In this document: positions 42,864 through 53,525 of the stretch, in pieces | How the letters are laid out: every line of letters starts with the position of its first letter | Numbering within the stretch: the stretch's first letter is position 1 | NCBI RefSeq assembly: GCF_019752415.1 | Contig: NZ_JAIEME010000010.1 | Coordinates: 1 to 64,000, forward strand | Direction: 5' to 3' | Source: Nitrosomonas sp. | GTDB lineage: Bacteria > Pseudomonadota > Gammaproteobacteria > Burkholderiales > Nitrosomonadaceae | Length of the DNA: 64,000 bases | Notes under the pieces: model-generated | What the model was told of the DNA's origin: nothing | The model's input: the letters and a program-made list of their open reading frames with translations, nothing else | Databases searched by the model: none | Translations under genes and position numbers: made by a program

Positions 42864-44327
42864 TCAGTACTTCACTTGCACGCGATATTTGAGTGTGATA
42901 GAACCTTCAGCAGGTACGGCCACTTTCCACATCGCTGTGTTGCTGGCGGGTTTGCTGTGCGGTTGGCTCTCATCCACCATTTTCCAATCACCCGGGATAG
43001 GTTCTTGCACAACAACTGTGGCCAGTTCCTTTTTAGCATTTTTAAGTGTGATTTCATAGGCGCTTTCAAAGCGATTAATGCCACTGGCACCGCCGGTACT
43101 TAACTGTTTAAACTCGACTTGTTTTTTATCCGCGGTCACATCAAACGATTGTCCTAGTTTCAAGCGTATGATCTCGTTCTTAGCGGTGTGGTCTATGTGA
43201 TCTTCACCAACAAACTGCGCATTGCCGGTTTTATCAAGCTTGTAAACACGTATGATGCCTTTCGGCAGCGGCATGCCTAATCGAGCCGACTCTTTATTAT
43301 CAAACTGCACGAATACATCCACTTTCATTTTTTGTCCCAGATCACCATAGCTGGCTGCATAATAGTAATCGCTGCCGGCCAGAACGAGCTCTTTACTTGC
43401 AGGCACAGCGGAAGCATTGAGTAGTGCGACTTGTTTGGTTTGGTTTTCGGCGATGGTTGTTAATCGATCCAGACTATATAAATGATATTCCATCAGCGCT
43501 TCTTCACGCATTGGTGCCGCAGCGGCATCAGCCATTATCTTGGCTCTCAGTGCCCTGGGTGCGGCAAATTCTCGCTGCACCCGATTAATATCACCCGCGA
43601 CTAATTGTAATTTTGCATTGGGATAGCTGGTACCGCTGGTATTGGTCAATGTTACCCAACCGGATAAATCCAGTTGATCATCTTTATCATTCAGTTCTGC
43701 GACATAATCCGCTTTCCAGGATAAGCCGCCCGTTAAGTAACTCAGCGCTATATCTTGTGTAGCTGCTCCGCGATTGTCCCCGCCAATTACTAGTGTAGGA
43801 CGATCGCGTAAATTGCTCGGTACATTATCAAAGATAATGCGACCAGGAATGCCCGTTTCGATGCGATCGGCCATTTTAAGTACCATGCCATTGCTGGCCG
43901 CGAGTACGATGGCGTTTTCTTTGCTTTCAACGCCAGTCGCTGGATTGCTTTTAACGACCGACACCGTTTGCCCAATGTATTTGTTCAATAAGCTTTGTGG
44001 AGTGAGCAAATCAAAGTTAAAGTTTTGTTCCAATACATCAATGCTGCCGGGATTGGTGATACTGCGCAGCAGCGCGGTTTCTGGCCGCATTTGCGCACTG
44101 ACATCGCGCCATGCCAAATTAAAATTACCGCTGACTAAAGTAACTTGCCGTAAATCCTTGATCAATGCTAAGTCATCGTTGTATATGGTCACTGCGACGG
44201 ATTTTTGTTCTTTGAGGGTACTCAATTGTTCGACGCTATCCGCGGCGATTACCTTGGTGTTACTGAAAAGAAATAGGCAGCTTATCGTTAGCAGGGCTAG
44301 ATTATGGGTGCGGCGTGTAGTGTGCAT
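42864..44327 (-). CDS. DUF4139 domain-containing secreted protein
   Basis: 487 aa, signal peptide, ALSYLTGGLSWKADYVAELNDKDDQLDLSGWVTLTNTSGTSYPNAKLQLVAGDI typical of DUF4139. Confidence 0.82.
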   Translation of the reverse strand: MHTTRRTHNLALLTISCLFLFSNTKVIAADSVEQLSTLKEQKSVAVTIYNDDLALIKDLRQVTLVSGNFNLAWRDVSAQMRPETALLRSITNPGSIDVLEQNFNFDLLTPQSLLNKYIGQTVSVVKSNPATGVESKENAIVLAASNGMVLKMADRIETGIPGRIIFDNVPSNLRDRPTLVIGGDNRGAATQDIALSYLTGGLSWKADYVAELNDKDDQLDLSGWVTLTNTSGTSYPNAKLQLVAGDINRVQREFAAPRALRAKIMADAAAAPMREEALMEYHLYSLDRLTTIAENQTKQVALLNASAVPASKELVLAGSDYYYAASYGDLGQKMKVDVFVQFDNKESARLGMPLPKGIIRVYKLDKTGNAQFVGEDHIDHTAKNEIIRLKLGQSFDVTADKKQVEFKQLSTGGASGINRFESAYEITLKNAKKELATVVVQEPIPGDWKMVDESQPHSKPASNTAMWKVAVPAEGSITLKYRVQVKY

Positions 44328-44418
44328 GGGATTTTCCTATAGTAATTACAGGCTACTACAATAGCGATAGAAGCTGCAAGGTGCAGCTGGCTAAAAGGGA
44401 GAGGGTTCAGCCCCGGCT

Positions 44419-44778
44419 TTACTTACCGGGTTTAGGCCGTTCAAACGATAGAATCTTGCCGACAGGCGCCTTTTCTAAGGTGCTGAGTATCTTTCTGGGC
44501 TCTTGGAGCGCATTGAGCAATCCATTTTCTCCAACCACATTGTTCCACATTTTCTGCGAAATCTGTAGACAGGCAGCCATTGGATTACTGGCTTGTTTGC
44601 GAACTTGATCGACTTGCCACTGCAAGCCGATCATCCTCTGTTTGAAATGTTCAGGTGATTGCGCTATCAAGTCATCAATCAATTGTTGACGCATGGATTC
44701 AAATTTCTCGGGTTCCTCCTGAGCCATTCTAGACCATTCGTCAAAGTCAAAATCGGATGTTTTTTCTTCTTCGTTCAT
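44419..44778 (-). CDS. DUF3135-like protein
   Basis: 119 aa; DFDEWSRMAQEEPEKFESMRQQLIDDLIAQSPEHFKQRMIGLQWQVDQVRKQASNPMAACLQIS. Confidence 0.75.
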   Translation of the reverse strand: MNEEEKTSDFDFDEWSRMAQEEPEKFESMRQQLIDDLIAQSPEHFKQRMIGLQWQVDQVRKQASNPMAACLQISQKMWNNVVGENGLLNALQEPRKILSTLEKAPVGKILSFERPKPGK

Positions 44779-45026
44779 TGGAATATTTTAGCATTCTTCA
44801 TTAGAGCACATGTAATCGCATTCGACTTTATCTGTTGAACCCGAAAAGAGCTAATTTGTATTGTTGATCGAGTCATATCACGATGGCGCTTATATTCTTT
44901 GTATCAGCCAGATCTTGTGAAGACTAAAAATTCATGCAGAGCAACAATAGAAACGGCAACTGCAGGAAAAAGTAAGGGCAAGGTAATTTTTAGTGAGAAT
45001 CTAATCTTGAATCCAGTCTTCCGGGA

Positions 45027-45497
45027 TTAGGCGCTTTCATTGAGAGTTTCTCGTACCGGAACACGCCAGATATAAAAGGCCAATATACTGCCAATCATAA
45101 CCAGCATGATCTTTTGCCATAGCTCCGGCACAATTAAAATAGAGCTGCCGAATGACAATGTCATCAATAAATAAGCCCAACGTTTGGCACGACACGGAAT
45201 GCTGTGATAGAGATACCACTCTCGAATAATTGGACCGGCGATTCGATTTTCCAGTAATTTGCGATGAAAATACTCAGAACCGCGGGCAAAACAAGCAGCG
45301 GCCAGAAGCACAAAGGGCGTCGTAGGTAATACCGGTAAAAACGCGCCTAGCGCACCCAGCAACAATGCCAAAAAACCGGCTCCCAGATACAGGGCGCGGA
45401 CCAACGGTGAGTCGTGCAGGCATAACAAATCAGCCATTTGCTGGTCTACTGTCTGCTGCTCATTCTGATTTGTTTCACGTTGTTCAGATGTATGCAT
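45027..45497 (-). CDS. DUF454 / YbaN-like inner membrane protein
   Basis: LGALGAFLPVLPTTPFVLLAAACFARGSEYFHRKLLENRIAGPIIREW. Confidence 0.88.
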   Translation of the reverse strand: MHTSEQRETNQNEQQTVDQQMADLLCLHDSPLVRALYLGAGFLALLLGALGAFLPVLPTTPFVLLAAACFARGSEYFHRKLLENRIAGPIIREWYLYHSIPCRAKRWAYLLMTLSFGSSILIVPELWQKIMLVMIGSILAFYIWRVPVRETLNESA

Positions 45498-45686
45498 AGC
45501 TTTGATGGATTCGGAATTCGCAGTGTAAAATTAAAAGAATTAGGCTATTTAAGTCCTTATGACCAAATTGATGTAAAAACGATCAATTCGAACACCGCCG
45601 CTGATAAAGAACGGATGTTACCAGTTATAATACCTGAGAGTTAATTGTTAGGATTAACCGGATTTAACTTTTTTCTTGAGGAAACC

Positions 45687-46151
45687 ATGCATAAAATGAA
45701 AACACTGTTTAATTTAAGTATCATCCTGCTGGCGTTGGCACTACTGCCGCAGACAGCCTTCTCTTATAAAGAACATGCCGCTGCTGATGAATCAGCGTTT
45801 AAGAAAATCGATGTCAAAGTCGGTGCCGGAGAGGAAGCGGAAATTGGAAAAACTGTCAATGTTCATTATACCGGCTGGCTTTATGATGAAAGCGCTCCGG
45901 ACAAAAAAGGTCCAAAGTTTGACAGCTCCTATGACCGTAAAGAGCATTTTTCATTCATGCTCGGCGCAGGACGTGTGATTAAAGGCTGGGATAAAGGCGT
46001 CGTCGGGATGAAGGTGGGCGGCCAACGCACGTTGATTATTCCGCCATCCATGGCTTATGGCGCACGCGGTGCGGGCAATATTATTCCTCCGGATGCAACC
46101 TTGATTTTTGATGTTGAATTAATCGGCCTGAAAGAGAGTTCACACTATTAA
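45687..46151 (+). CDS. FKBP-type peptidyl-prolyl cis-trans isomerase (periplasmic)
   Basis: Signal peptide; VNVHYTGWLYDESAPDKKGPKFDSSYDRKEHFSFMLGAGRVIKGWDKGVVGMKVGGQRTLIIPPSMAYG. Confidence 0.95.
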   Translation: MHKMKTLFNLSIILLALALLPQTAFSYKEHAAADESAFKKIDVKVGAGEEAEIGKTVNVHYTGWLYDESAPDKKGPKFDSSYDRKEHFSFMLGAGRVIKGWDKGVVGMKVGGQRTLIIPPSMAYGARGAGNIIPPDATLIFDVELIGLKESSHY

Positions 46152-46189
46152 ATCTATCATTTACCAGGTTTTTTAGGTGAATTTTATCC

Positions 46190-46243
46190 ATTGAGCTATT
46201 CGGTTGATTACGCTGCTGCTTCTGAATAGCTCAATTTGTTTTT
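46190..46243 (+). terminator. Rho-independent terminator after the FKBP gene
   Basis: 12-bp inverted repeat ATTGAGCTATTC (46190-46201) / GAATAGCTCAAT (46224-46235), followed by TTGTTTTTT. Confidence 0.85.
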
Positions 46244-46335
46244 TGGTTCTTAATTTTCTGCAATAAACAACGTACCATCATTTAAAATGTATTGAGCACT
46301 TCGCTAACCCGCTGTAGAAATTGACAGGGACCGCT

Positions 46336-49300
46336 ATGACTCCGACCATACAGCCACGTTTTATTCGATACAAGCGTCTGATTATCAGTCTCGGCGTGAT
46401 TGCGGCCCTAATCGTCATAGTGGGGGCGCTGATTACATTTTGGTTGCCGGGTTATGCCAAATCTCAACTCGAAACTCGTCTGTCTGAGGCTCTGCAACGC
46501 TCTGTCACCGTTACATCCATTGAAATAAAACCGCGTACCCTCGAGTTGATCGTACGGGGTTTTCGTATCGACGAGAAAGCTGGCGCCAATGAAACACGGA
46601 CAGCGCTTTTTTCTTTTAACAAGCTGACTGTCGATTTGAGTATTGAGTCACTCAAGCAGCGTGCGCCCGTCCTAACAGCAATCACTTTGATAGATCCGCA
46701 ATTGCGCCTGGTCCGGGAAAGCAAGGAGCAACTGAATATTTCCGATCTGCTGGAAAAATTCGGCCAACCTGAGGATGAAGAAAGCGCTGCGAGTGATCAG
46801 CGTAACCAATTCTCTATCAGCAATATTCGCATTGAGGGTGGCCGCTTTGAATTTATTGATCGATACAAAAATGCTGAGCATACAATCTCAGAAATAAATC
46901 TTGGCATTCCGGTTGTCGCCAATATCAATAGCGCCACGGCTGACTGGATTGAGCCGCACTTCAGCGCAAAGATTAACGGTGCGCCTTTTTCACTCGACGG
47001 CAAGTTGCGTCCTTTTGCGGCAAATCAGGAAGCAACATTGGCTGTTAAACTCAGTAATATTGATTTAACTCAGTTTGATCAATATGCGGACCTGCCAAAG
47101 GGAATCCATCTGCTTTCAGGTTATTTCGACAGCGATCTGCTGCTTACATTTGCTCAAGAATCCACTAAAGCACCTGACATTACCTTAACCGGCGCCACCA
47201 CATTCCGCCAAATGGCGATCAAAAATAGCGCAGTCGCCGCACCGTATCAGGCCGAGCTTAAGAAACTGAAAGTCGATTTGGCGCAAACCGATCTGACCGG
47301 TAAAAAACCATCGCAGGTCAAGCTGGCAATGGATCAAGTCGCCATCACCCGTGACGGCGAGAACGAACCGGCATTAGCGCTGGCAAAGTTGGCTATCGAT
47401 TCCATCACGGTCAATACAGCGGCACAGCGAATCGCATTAGGCAATATCACGCTGGATCGTTTGAGCACCACGTTGCGCCGCGATGCCAGCGGCACGATTG
47501 ATTTAACCCGATTGTTTAATTCCCTGGAAGCTCAGAATCCGGCGGAGTCTCAGATTCAAAGCCAAGCACGCATTCCTATTCCTGCCAGAAAACCGGGGCA
47601 TGCCAATGCCGGGATTAAACTGGCTGAAAAAGAGCCGGGATTGCCCGCGCCGGCACGCGCAGACAATAAACCTTGGGTGCCGCAGATCAAGAGCATTCAA
47701 CTCAAAGCTGCGACGCTACGCTATGAAGATCTCACACTGACAAAAATTACACCGATGATTGTCGATTCACTGGATCTAACCCTGGAAAGCATCGACCTGA
47801 ATGGCGTCAATCCGTTGAATCTGGTGCTGCAGGCGCAGGTAAACCAACATGGCAACTTTAAAGCCAATGGCTCGCTGGCTTGGGCGCCGCTTTCGGCTGA
47901 TTTAATGCTAAACCTTGATGCGGTTGACCTGGTGTCTTTACAAGGCTGGCTGGGTGATAGGCTGACGGCGCTTCTGACCAGCGGCGACATTTCCTTCACC
48001 GGAAATCTCAAAGCCAGTGGCAGTCCGCTGAAAATTCAGGCAAACGGGCAAGGGAAGCTCGCCAACTTCAATATCTTTGATAGTAAAAATGCTCATGATC
48101 TGCTGCGCTGGAAGAAGCTGGATATCAGTCATCTAAACTTTGTCAATGAGCCGTTGCTGCTGGATATCAGCACAATACACTTGAGTGATTTTTTTGCGCG
48201 CATGACGATTCTTCCGGATGGCAGCCTCAATCTCAAGCAAATTATTCAATCCGGCAAAACAGCGGAACCTGGTATTGCCGTTGCCGCTGTTGCACCCAGC
48301 GGTAACAGTTCAACCGCTTCAAAAGGCGAGACGCCCGTTCATATCGATAAGATTTTTCTGCAAAATGGCAGTATCAATTTCAATGACCGGTTTATTAAAC
48401 CGAATTACCGCGCAAATCTGACCGCGCTCTCGGGCCAGGTTGGTCCATTGTATCCCGGAAAATCCGGAAAAATAGACATACACGGCATGGTCAGCAAAAC
48501 AGCGCCGCTGCAAATTAGTGGAACGATAGATCCGTTCAGTGCCGAACTGCTGCTGGATATCGTTGCAAAAGTTAAAGATATCGATCTGCCGCCGTTTAGC
48601 CCTTATTCTGGAAAATACATTGGTTACGCGATTGAGAAAGGAAAATTGTCAGCCGATGTGAATTACCAAATCGAGAATGGTGCGTTGACAGCAGACAACA
48701 AAATCTTTCTGGATCAATTTACCCTGGGCGATAAAGTCGACAGTGAAGATGCCGTGTCTCTTCCGCTCAGCCTGGCGATTACGTTGCTTAAAAACAGCCG
48801 CGGTGAAATTAATCTCCATCTACCGCTCAAAGGATCTATTAATGATCCCCAATTTAACCTCGGGGATGTCATTTTCACCGCATTCACTAATCTGATCACC
48901 AAAGCGATCACCTCACCTTTTACATTACTGAGTTCCGTATTTGAAGGCGGCGAAGAATTATCCAAGATTTCCTTTACTCCCGGTTTTGCCGATATCGATG
49001 CGGAATCATTACAACGCCTGCAAACCTTATCCGAGGTTCTAAAAGATCGCCCATCACTGCAATTGGAAATTTCCGGTCACGTTGATCCGGCTGAAGACTA
49101 TGAAGGACTGAAGCTTGCCATCCTGCAAAACAAAGTAAAAGCGCAGAAATTAGCCGATGACGCCAAAAAAGGCATCGCCAGCGGCGCCATAACGGATATG
49201 ACATTAACCCCGGAAGAATATAGTAAATACCTTGAAATCGCCTACAAAAAAGAAGCTTTTGACAAACCCAAGAATGCGATCGGCCTAGCTAAGAGCCTTC

Positions 49301-49512
49301 CCGCCGCTGAAATGGAACAACTCATACTTGCGCATACCGTGATTACTGACAATGACTTACAAGTACTGGCAGAAAACCGCGCCAGCGCCGCGCGCAATTG
49401 GCTGATTGAAAAAGGGGAAATTTCCAGCGAGCGAATTTTTGTCGTGGGTATCGATGAAACGGAAGACAGCGATCAGAAGAGGGGCAGTTGGGCGGAGTTT
49501 TCATTGAAATAA
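46336..49512 (+). CDS. AsmA-like DUF748 protein with OmpA-like C-terminal region
   Basis: N-terminal TM, long repetitive beta-rich DUF748-type sequence (YAKSQLETRLSEALQRSVTVTSIEIKPRTLELIVRGFRI; PFSPYSGKYIGYAIEKGKLSADVNYQIENGAL), C-terminal OmpA-like region (LQLEISGHVDPAED...ENRASAARNWLIEKGEISSERIFVVG). Confidence 0.88.
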   Translation: MTPTIQPRFIRYKRLIISLGVIAALIVIVGALITFWLPGYAKSQLETRLSEALQRSVTVTSIEIKPRTLELIVRGFRIDEKAGANETRTALFSFNKLTVDLSIESLKQRAPVLTAITLIDPQLRLVRESKEQLNISDLLEKFGQPEDEESAASDQRNQFSISNIRIEGGRFEFIDRYKNAEHTISEINLGIPVVANINSATADWIEPHFSAKINGAPFSLDGKLRPFAANQEATLAVKLSNIDLTQFDQYADLPKGIHLLSGYFDSDLLLTFAQESTKAPDITLTGATTFRQMAIKNSAVAAPYQAELKKLKVDLAQTDLTGKKPSQVKLAMDQVAITRDGENEPALALAKLAIDSITVNTAAQRIALGNITLDRLSTTLRRDASGTIDLTRLFNSLEAQNPAESQIQSQARIPIPARKPGHANAGIKLAEKEPGLPAPARADNKPWVPQIKSIQLKAATLRYEDLTLTKITPMIVDSLDLTLESIDLNGVNPLNLVLQAQVNQHGNFKANGSLAWAPLSADLMLNLDAVDLVSLQGWLGDRLTALLTSGDISFTGNLKASGSPLKIQANGQGKLANFNIFDSKNAHDLLRWKKLDISHLNFVNEPLLLDISTIHLSDFFARMTILPDGSLNLKQIIQSGKTAEPGIAVAAVAPSGNSSTASKGETPVHIDKIFLQNGSINFNDRFIKPNYRANLTALSGQVGPLYPGKSGKIDIHGMVSKTAPLQISGTIDPFSAELLLDIVAKVKDIDLPPFSPYSGKYIGYAIEKGKLSADVNYQIENGALTADNKIFLDQFTLGDKVDSEDAVSLPLSLAITLLKNSRGEINLHLPLKGSINDPQFNLGDVIFTAFTNLITKAITSPFTLLSSVFEGGEELSKISFTPGFADIDAESLQRLQTLSEVLKDRPSLQLEISGHVDPAEDYEGLKLAILQNKVKAQKLADDAKKGIASGAITDMTLTPEEYSKYLEIAYKKEAFDKPKNAIGLAKSLPAAEMEQLILAHTVITDNDLQVLAENRASAARNWLIEKGEISSERIFVVGIDETEDSDQKRGSWAEFSLK

Positions 49513-49722
49513 GCAGGATTCTTCATGCTTGCACGAAAAGCGTCATGGACAATAACCCGGCAAACAAGGTTTTAGCGGCTTATCGATTTTCTACTAAATC
49601 GGAGCGGACGGCTGAATATTCATATTTCATCAATAGAGATCTCATTTATAAGTACAGAATAAAGCACAGTATGATTAATCATGCATAATCAATGCATCAC
49701 TTAAATCCATACACCTTCACGC

Positions 49723-52700
49723 TTAAGGCCGATTCCAAGATTCCCTCTCTTCTGCGATGTCTGCCGTTTCGATTTCACGATCCATGCCAACAATTTCATC
49801 TTCAATCCAAGACATCACATGCACATCGAAACCTTTACTCAACCATCCACGGAACTGATCACGCCTTGCTCTTAGATGCTGACTCCTTGGTCCACTCCAG
49901 CAACCGGAGTGAAAATTACAACTGATCCCACTTATAACTCCATCAAGATTTCGGTAATTCGTAAGTAATGCTCTTGTTAAAGCACCACCAAACTGGTCAT
50001 CCAGCGAGCTCGGTGCACAGTGCGCAATCATAGAAGCTCGTTCCTCCTGATCTTGTTCGATCCAATTTAGAATTAACTGGAGTGGAAATTCGGCAATTGG
50101 TGGTATTACTTTCTTTTCATCAAAACTGCCGAATCCACCTTTCAGCCAATTTAATATATCTACCCGCCATTCTGGAGCAATACTTAGCAGATGAGAAACA
50201 ACAATCCCCCACGCTTCTGTCGGACTCATACGGCATAGTGATTTGGCCAATGGTTCCACATAACCGTCATAGCTCAATCGGTAGTTGCTGCCCATTTGTT
50301 GCAAAAGCACATCAAGCAATGGCAGAGCTTTCGTTGAATCATAAGCTATCAGCTTATTACATACACTATGCCAATGGTAAGTATGCATGGTATCCAATTG
50401 CTCTTCAAAGTGAGTCTGTGCTGTTGACACTTTAAAAACAAAATCAGGATTCACAGGCCAAGCATTTTTCTCCAGAACCTGATCCAAAAGATCGACTAGA
50501 ACATTAGCTGAAGTTTGATCTTCACGTTTAGAAAGCAAGGTAAAAAGACGAACCAATTCATTTTGGGATACCGCCCGCCAGCTCATGCCATAACAAAGGC
50601 TGCTAAAAATATTTGATCCTATCCATCCCATTTCAAATGCATTCATGCATGCGATTAACACCTGATTGTCAAAACCGGAATACCAGACAAGATTGGCAAC
50701 ACGATTGGCGGTTTCTTCGTTAACCAGCAATCCAAGCAAAACCTCGCTCCATTTACTTGGATCTCGTTCCTTAAGACCAGCAAGATAGCCTCCAGCACAC
50801 TGAGAATTTATGGAATCGCTTTTGAATGAAAGTAAAGATATAAGGCGCTTGTTCTCCTTGTCCGCATTACACAAGGCTTGACCAAAAGTAAACAACGCCC
50901 CAGTCCTCGCGCTGCTGCTTACAAGTTTCGGTAACAGGCATTCAAATGCATTATCGTATCCAGCTACACGTTCCGCCAACGCTCGCACAAGCTTTTTAGG
51001 TCGAGTGTGCTTGCGAAGCTCATCTTCAACGCGATAGTCTTCCCATTCATCCCACGTTGTATCCAGGACATAGCGCTGGAAACGTGATGCCAAGTTACGC
51101 CTCGTAAGACGCCCTTCAAGACGTCGCAAGCGAAAATGCATTGATGAATCTTCTTCATCGCGATACCGACGTAACCTATCAATAAAAAAGTAATTTAACT
51201 TTTGAATATCAGTAATCAAGTCATTTGCAATTTGCTCAAGTATGGAAAAAACCGCCTCACGATGAGAGGGAATTTTCAATTGCTCACCCGCTGATTTGAT
51301 GATTGCCGAATTTGCTTCTCTGCGCAAAGCTTCATTCCAATCTCGTGTCTCATTGACCAAACAATCCCAGTAGCACTGAAATTCTTTACACCATTCATCA
51401 TTAGTCTGGGGGCACCAAAGAACAGCTCTTTCCTTGATTCCTTGGTGCTCAGGGCCAATCATCCGAAAATGCATTCCAGATGTATGCAGCGCTGATTCCG
51501 CTACTTTTAGTCCAATACGCTTTAATTCATCATCGTCTGAAGTAAGCATTTCTTTCAAGGCAGGCAGCCGCTCGGTTGGGCTTGCTTCGGTAGCTGCCCA
51601 TTCTGGACCGATCCGGAATAATGCCAATAAAGTACCTGTTGAATTGTTACTGTTCGTCGCATTCTCTGCAACCGCCAACCGAGCGAGTATTCTGGCCGCA
51701 CGAACAAATGTTGGTTTCCAAACGGCAATTTTCTCCAGCGTCCAAACGAAGCTTTGACGATTTTGCTCAAAGGAATAAAGTTCTTCCCGCGACCATGTGC
51801 CAAAAGTGTGCTCGATCAGCGCAAGAGTCGCTTCTGATTCGGCTTCTGCAAGAGTGGAAAGGAAAGATGTGCCTTTGTCCGAACAGAGAAAGTTACGATT
51901 TGCATAAATACCGTTCCGACGAAGAATTTCTCGAACAACTGGTGCAGCACAGGTGTCATGGGCGTAACGGAACATATCCATAAACCAGCCATGCAATGAT
52001 TCCGGCATGTTCTCAAACGCATTGACGAAATCAAAGCCACGTCCATACCAGTGCCAATATTCGCGCCACAAGTGGATGTGCAGTGCCCAGGGGACTATGA
52101 ATAAAGTTCGTGATCCTTGAAGAATTCGGCGTTCGCGTAATGACTGAACAATTTCCTGAAATCTGGACCAACTAACTGCCGAATCAGAGTGTGCGACAAG
52201 TTCTGAAATATACTTTGCCTCGGCACCCACCGGATCTTCAAAACCAAAACGGGAAAACAAAGCGATGTGCCTCATCACCAATGCAACTTGGCGAGCTTCA
52301 TCGCTCTGTTGTTTCGCATAACCAAAAAGAAAGCGATCCCAGATAGGTACAGTTGCAGGAGGTTTGAGAATATCATCTGGATTCGCTGCCAGATTCTCGC
52401 CAACTGCCTGAGCAACTCGAGGTGAACCTTCGCATATAGCCACCCAACGATCAAGATCCTTGTTTTTTCCAACGCAGTTTTCAAGGATTAATTTAATTGC
52501 TGGATCGGGAAGACGGGGGACTGAAACATATTCAATTTCCGAATCGCTACTTCTATTGCGCTCGTGATCAAGACTGATTAACTTCAATGACCCGCAGCGA
52601 TTCTTTAGATGTCCCCATATTTCTGACATTTCCTGTTCAGAAAGCTCGTCCAGAATCAAAATAAGCGGATATTTTGGGTTTTCACGCAACAATTCGCGAA

Positions 52701-53502
52701 ACAATTTTGTTTGTGAAAACTTGGAACCATGTTGAACGTAAAGAACACTGGGCGCGATTTCTTCCGAGCGCACTGCTTCTAATACTAGGCGAGTTTTCCC
52801 AATTCCCGGCTCACCCAATATCCGTATATGCTTTGTTTCTCCCTGCAATTTCTCTCGAAGCGAATTGATAAGCTGGGATTGATCTTCCGAAAGCGCAATT
52901 TGATTGCTCATATGTGCATGTTGCGACCACTCGGATACTGACAAGAAATCATCATCGCTGCCTCCCACTAAGGAAAGACGTAACGATGGGTAGCGTTCAA
53001 AATACGATGCAATTTGGGATTGCCCGAAAATTTCAATTTGCGCGCTTTTATCGGAAAACCCAGATTTCGCAAAAAGTTCCGAAATTAAGGATTGGCTATC
53101 ATTTCTTTGCTTAGGTGTCAGGTCAAGGCCAAAACAAACCAATAAATAGTGGCCGTCAAGCTCAAGAGTTCGCCTAACCTCGGATACCAATTCTCCTGAT
53201 TTGGATAACAATTCTTTTTCCAATGAGCTTCGCTGCCATGGCTTAAATGTTGTACCGGTTTTAAGCTGAAATCCATTTCTACCTACTTTCAAGAAAGTAT
53301 CTTGAGGCAAGCTATGAGCTGATTCTACTTGGGCATCAATTCCACCATCAGAGACATTAAGGTTTGCTGAAATAGTTACAGCATCAGGCCGTAAGCCAGC
53401 ATACCTTGCTTCGCAATGAAGTAATTCTCGAAACTTTGCAATAGCGGCTTCAGCACTGAGATTTCCTGTTAAATTTGGATTAAACGGCCCAGCTATACTC
53501 AT
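49723..53502 (-). CDS. Putative STAND-type NTPase with N-terminal PD-(D/E)xK nuclease-like domain (candidate defence protein)
   Basis: Start chosen at MSIAGPFN. DGGIDAQ (53329-53349) and FQLKTG (53254-53271) N-terminal pair; Walker A GEPGIGKT (52792-52815); Walker B LILILDE (52645-52665); long alpha-helical C-terminus. Confidence 0.72.
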   Translation of the reverse strand: MSIAGPFNPNLTGNLSAEAAIAKFRELLHCEARYAGLRPDAVTISANLNVSDGGIDAQVESAHSLPQDTFLKVGRNGFQLKTGTTFKPWQRSSLEKELLSKSGELVSEVRRTLELDGHYLLVCFGLDLTPKQRNDSQSLISELFAKSGFSDKSAQIEIFGQSQIASYFERYPSLRLSLVGGSDDDFLSVSEWSQHAHMSNQIALSEDQSQLINSLREKLQGETKHIRILGEPGIGKTRLVLEAVRSEEIAPSVLYVQHGSKFSQTKLFRELLRENPKYPLILILDELSEQEMSEIWGHLKNRCGSLKLISLDHERNRSSDSEIEYVSVPRLPDPAIKLILENCVGKNKDLDRWVAICEGSPRVAQAVGENLAANPDDILKPPATVPIWDRFLFGYAKQQSDEARQVALVMRHIALFSRFGFEDPVGAEAKYISELVAHSDSAVSWSRFQEIVQSLRERRILQGSRTLFIVPWALHIHLWREYWHWYGRGFDFVNAFENMPESLHGWFMDMFRYAHDTCAAPVVREILRRNGIYANRNFLCSDKGTSFLSTLAEAESEATLALIEHTFGTWSREELYSFEQNRQSFVWTLEKIAVWKPTFVRAARILARLAVAENATNSNNSTGTLLALFRIGPEWAATEASPTERLPALKEMLTSDDDELKRIGLKVAESALHTSGMHFRMIGPEHQGIKERAVLWCPQTNDEWCKEFQCYWDCLVNETRDWNEALRREANSAIIKSAGEQLKIPSHREAVFSILEQIANDLITDIQKLNYFFIDRLRRYRDEEDSSMHFRLRRLEGRLTRRNLASRFQRYVLDTTWDEWEDYRVEDELRKHTRPKKLVRALAERVAGYDNAFECLLPKLVSSSARTGALFTFGQALCNADKENKRLISLLSFKSDSINSQCAGGYLAGLKERDPSKWSEVLLGLLVNEETANRVANLVWYSGFDNQVLIACMNAFEMGWIGSNIFSSLCYGMSWRAVSQNELVRLFTLLSKREDQTSANVLVDLLDQVLEKNAWPVNPDFVFKVSTAQTHFEEQLDTMHTYHWHSVCNKLIAYDSTKALPLLDVLLQQMGSNYRLSYDGYVEPLAKSLCRMSPTEAWGIVVSHLLSIAPEWRVDILNWLKGGFGSFDEKKVIPPIAEFPLQLILNWIEQDQEERASMIAHCAPSSLDDQFGGALTRALLTNYRNLDGVISGISCNFHSGCWSGPRSQHLRARRDQFRGWLSKGFDVHVMSWIEDEIVGMDREIETADIAEERESWNRP

Positions 53503-53525
53503 ATAGTTTTTAATCCGTATATAAA

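Noticed and set aside
49513-49722. Attachment-site or IR signature flanking the putative defence locus
   Set aside because: No integrase, tRNA or convincing direct repeat pairing with the ettA side could be seen by eye, so no mobile-element boundaries are claimed.
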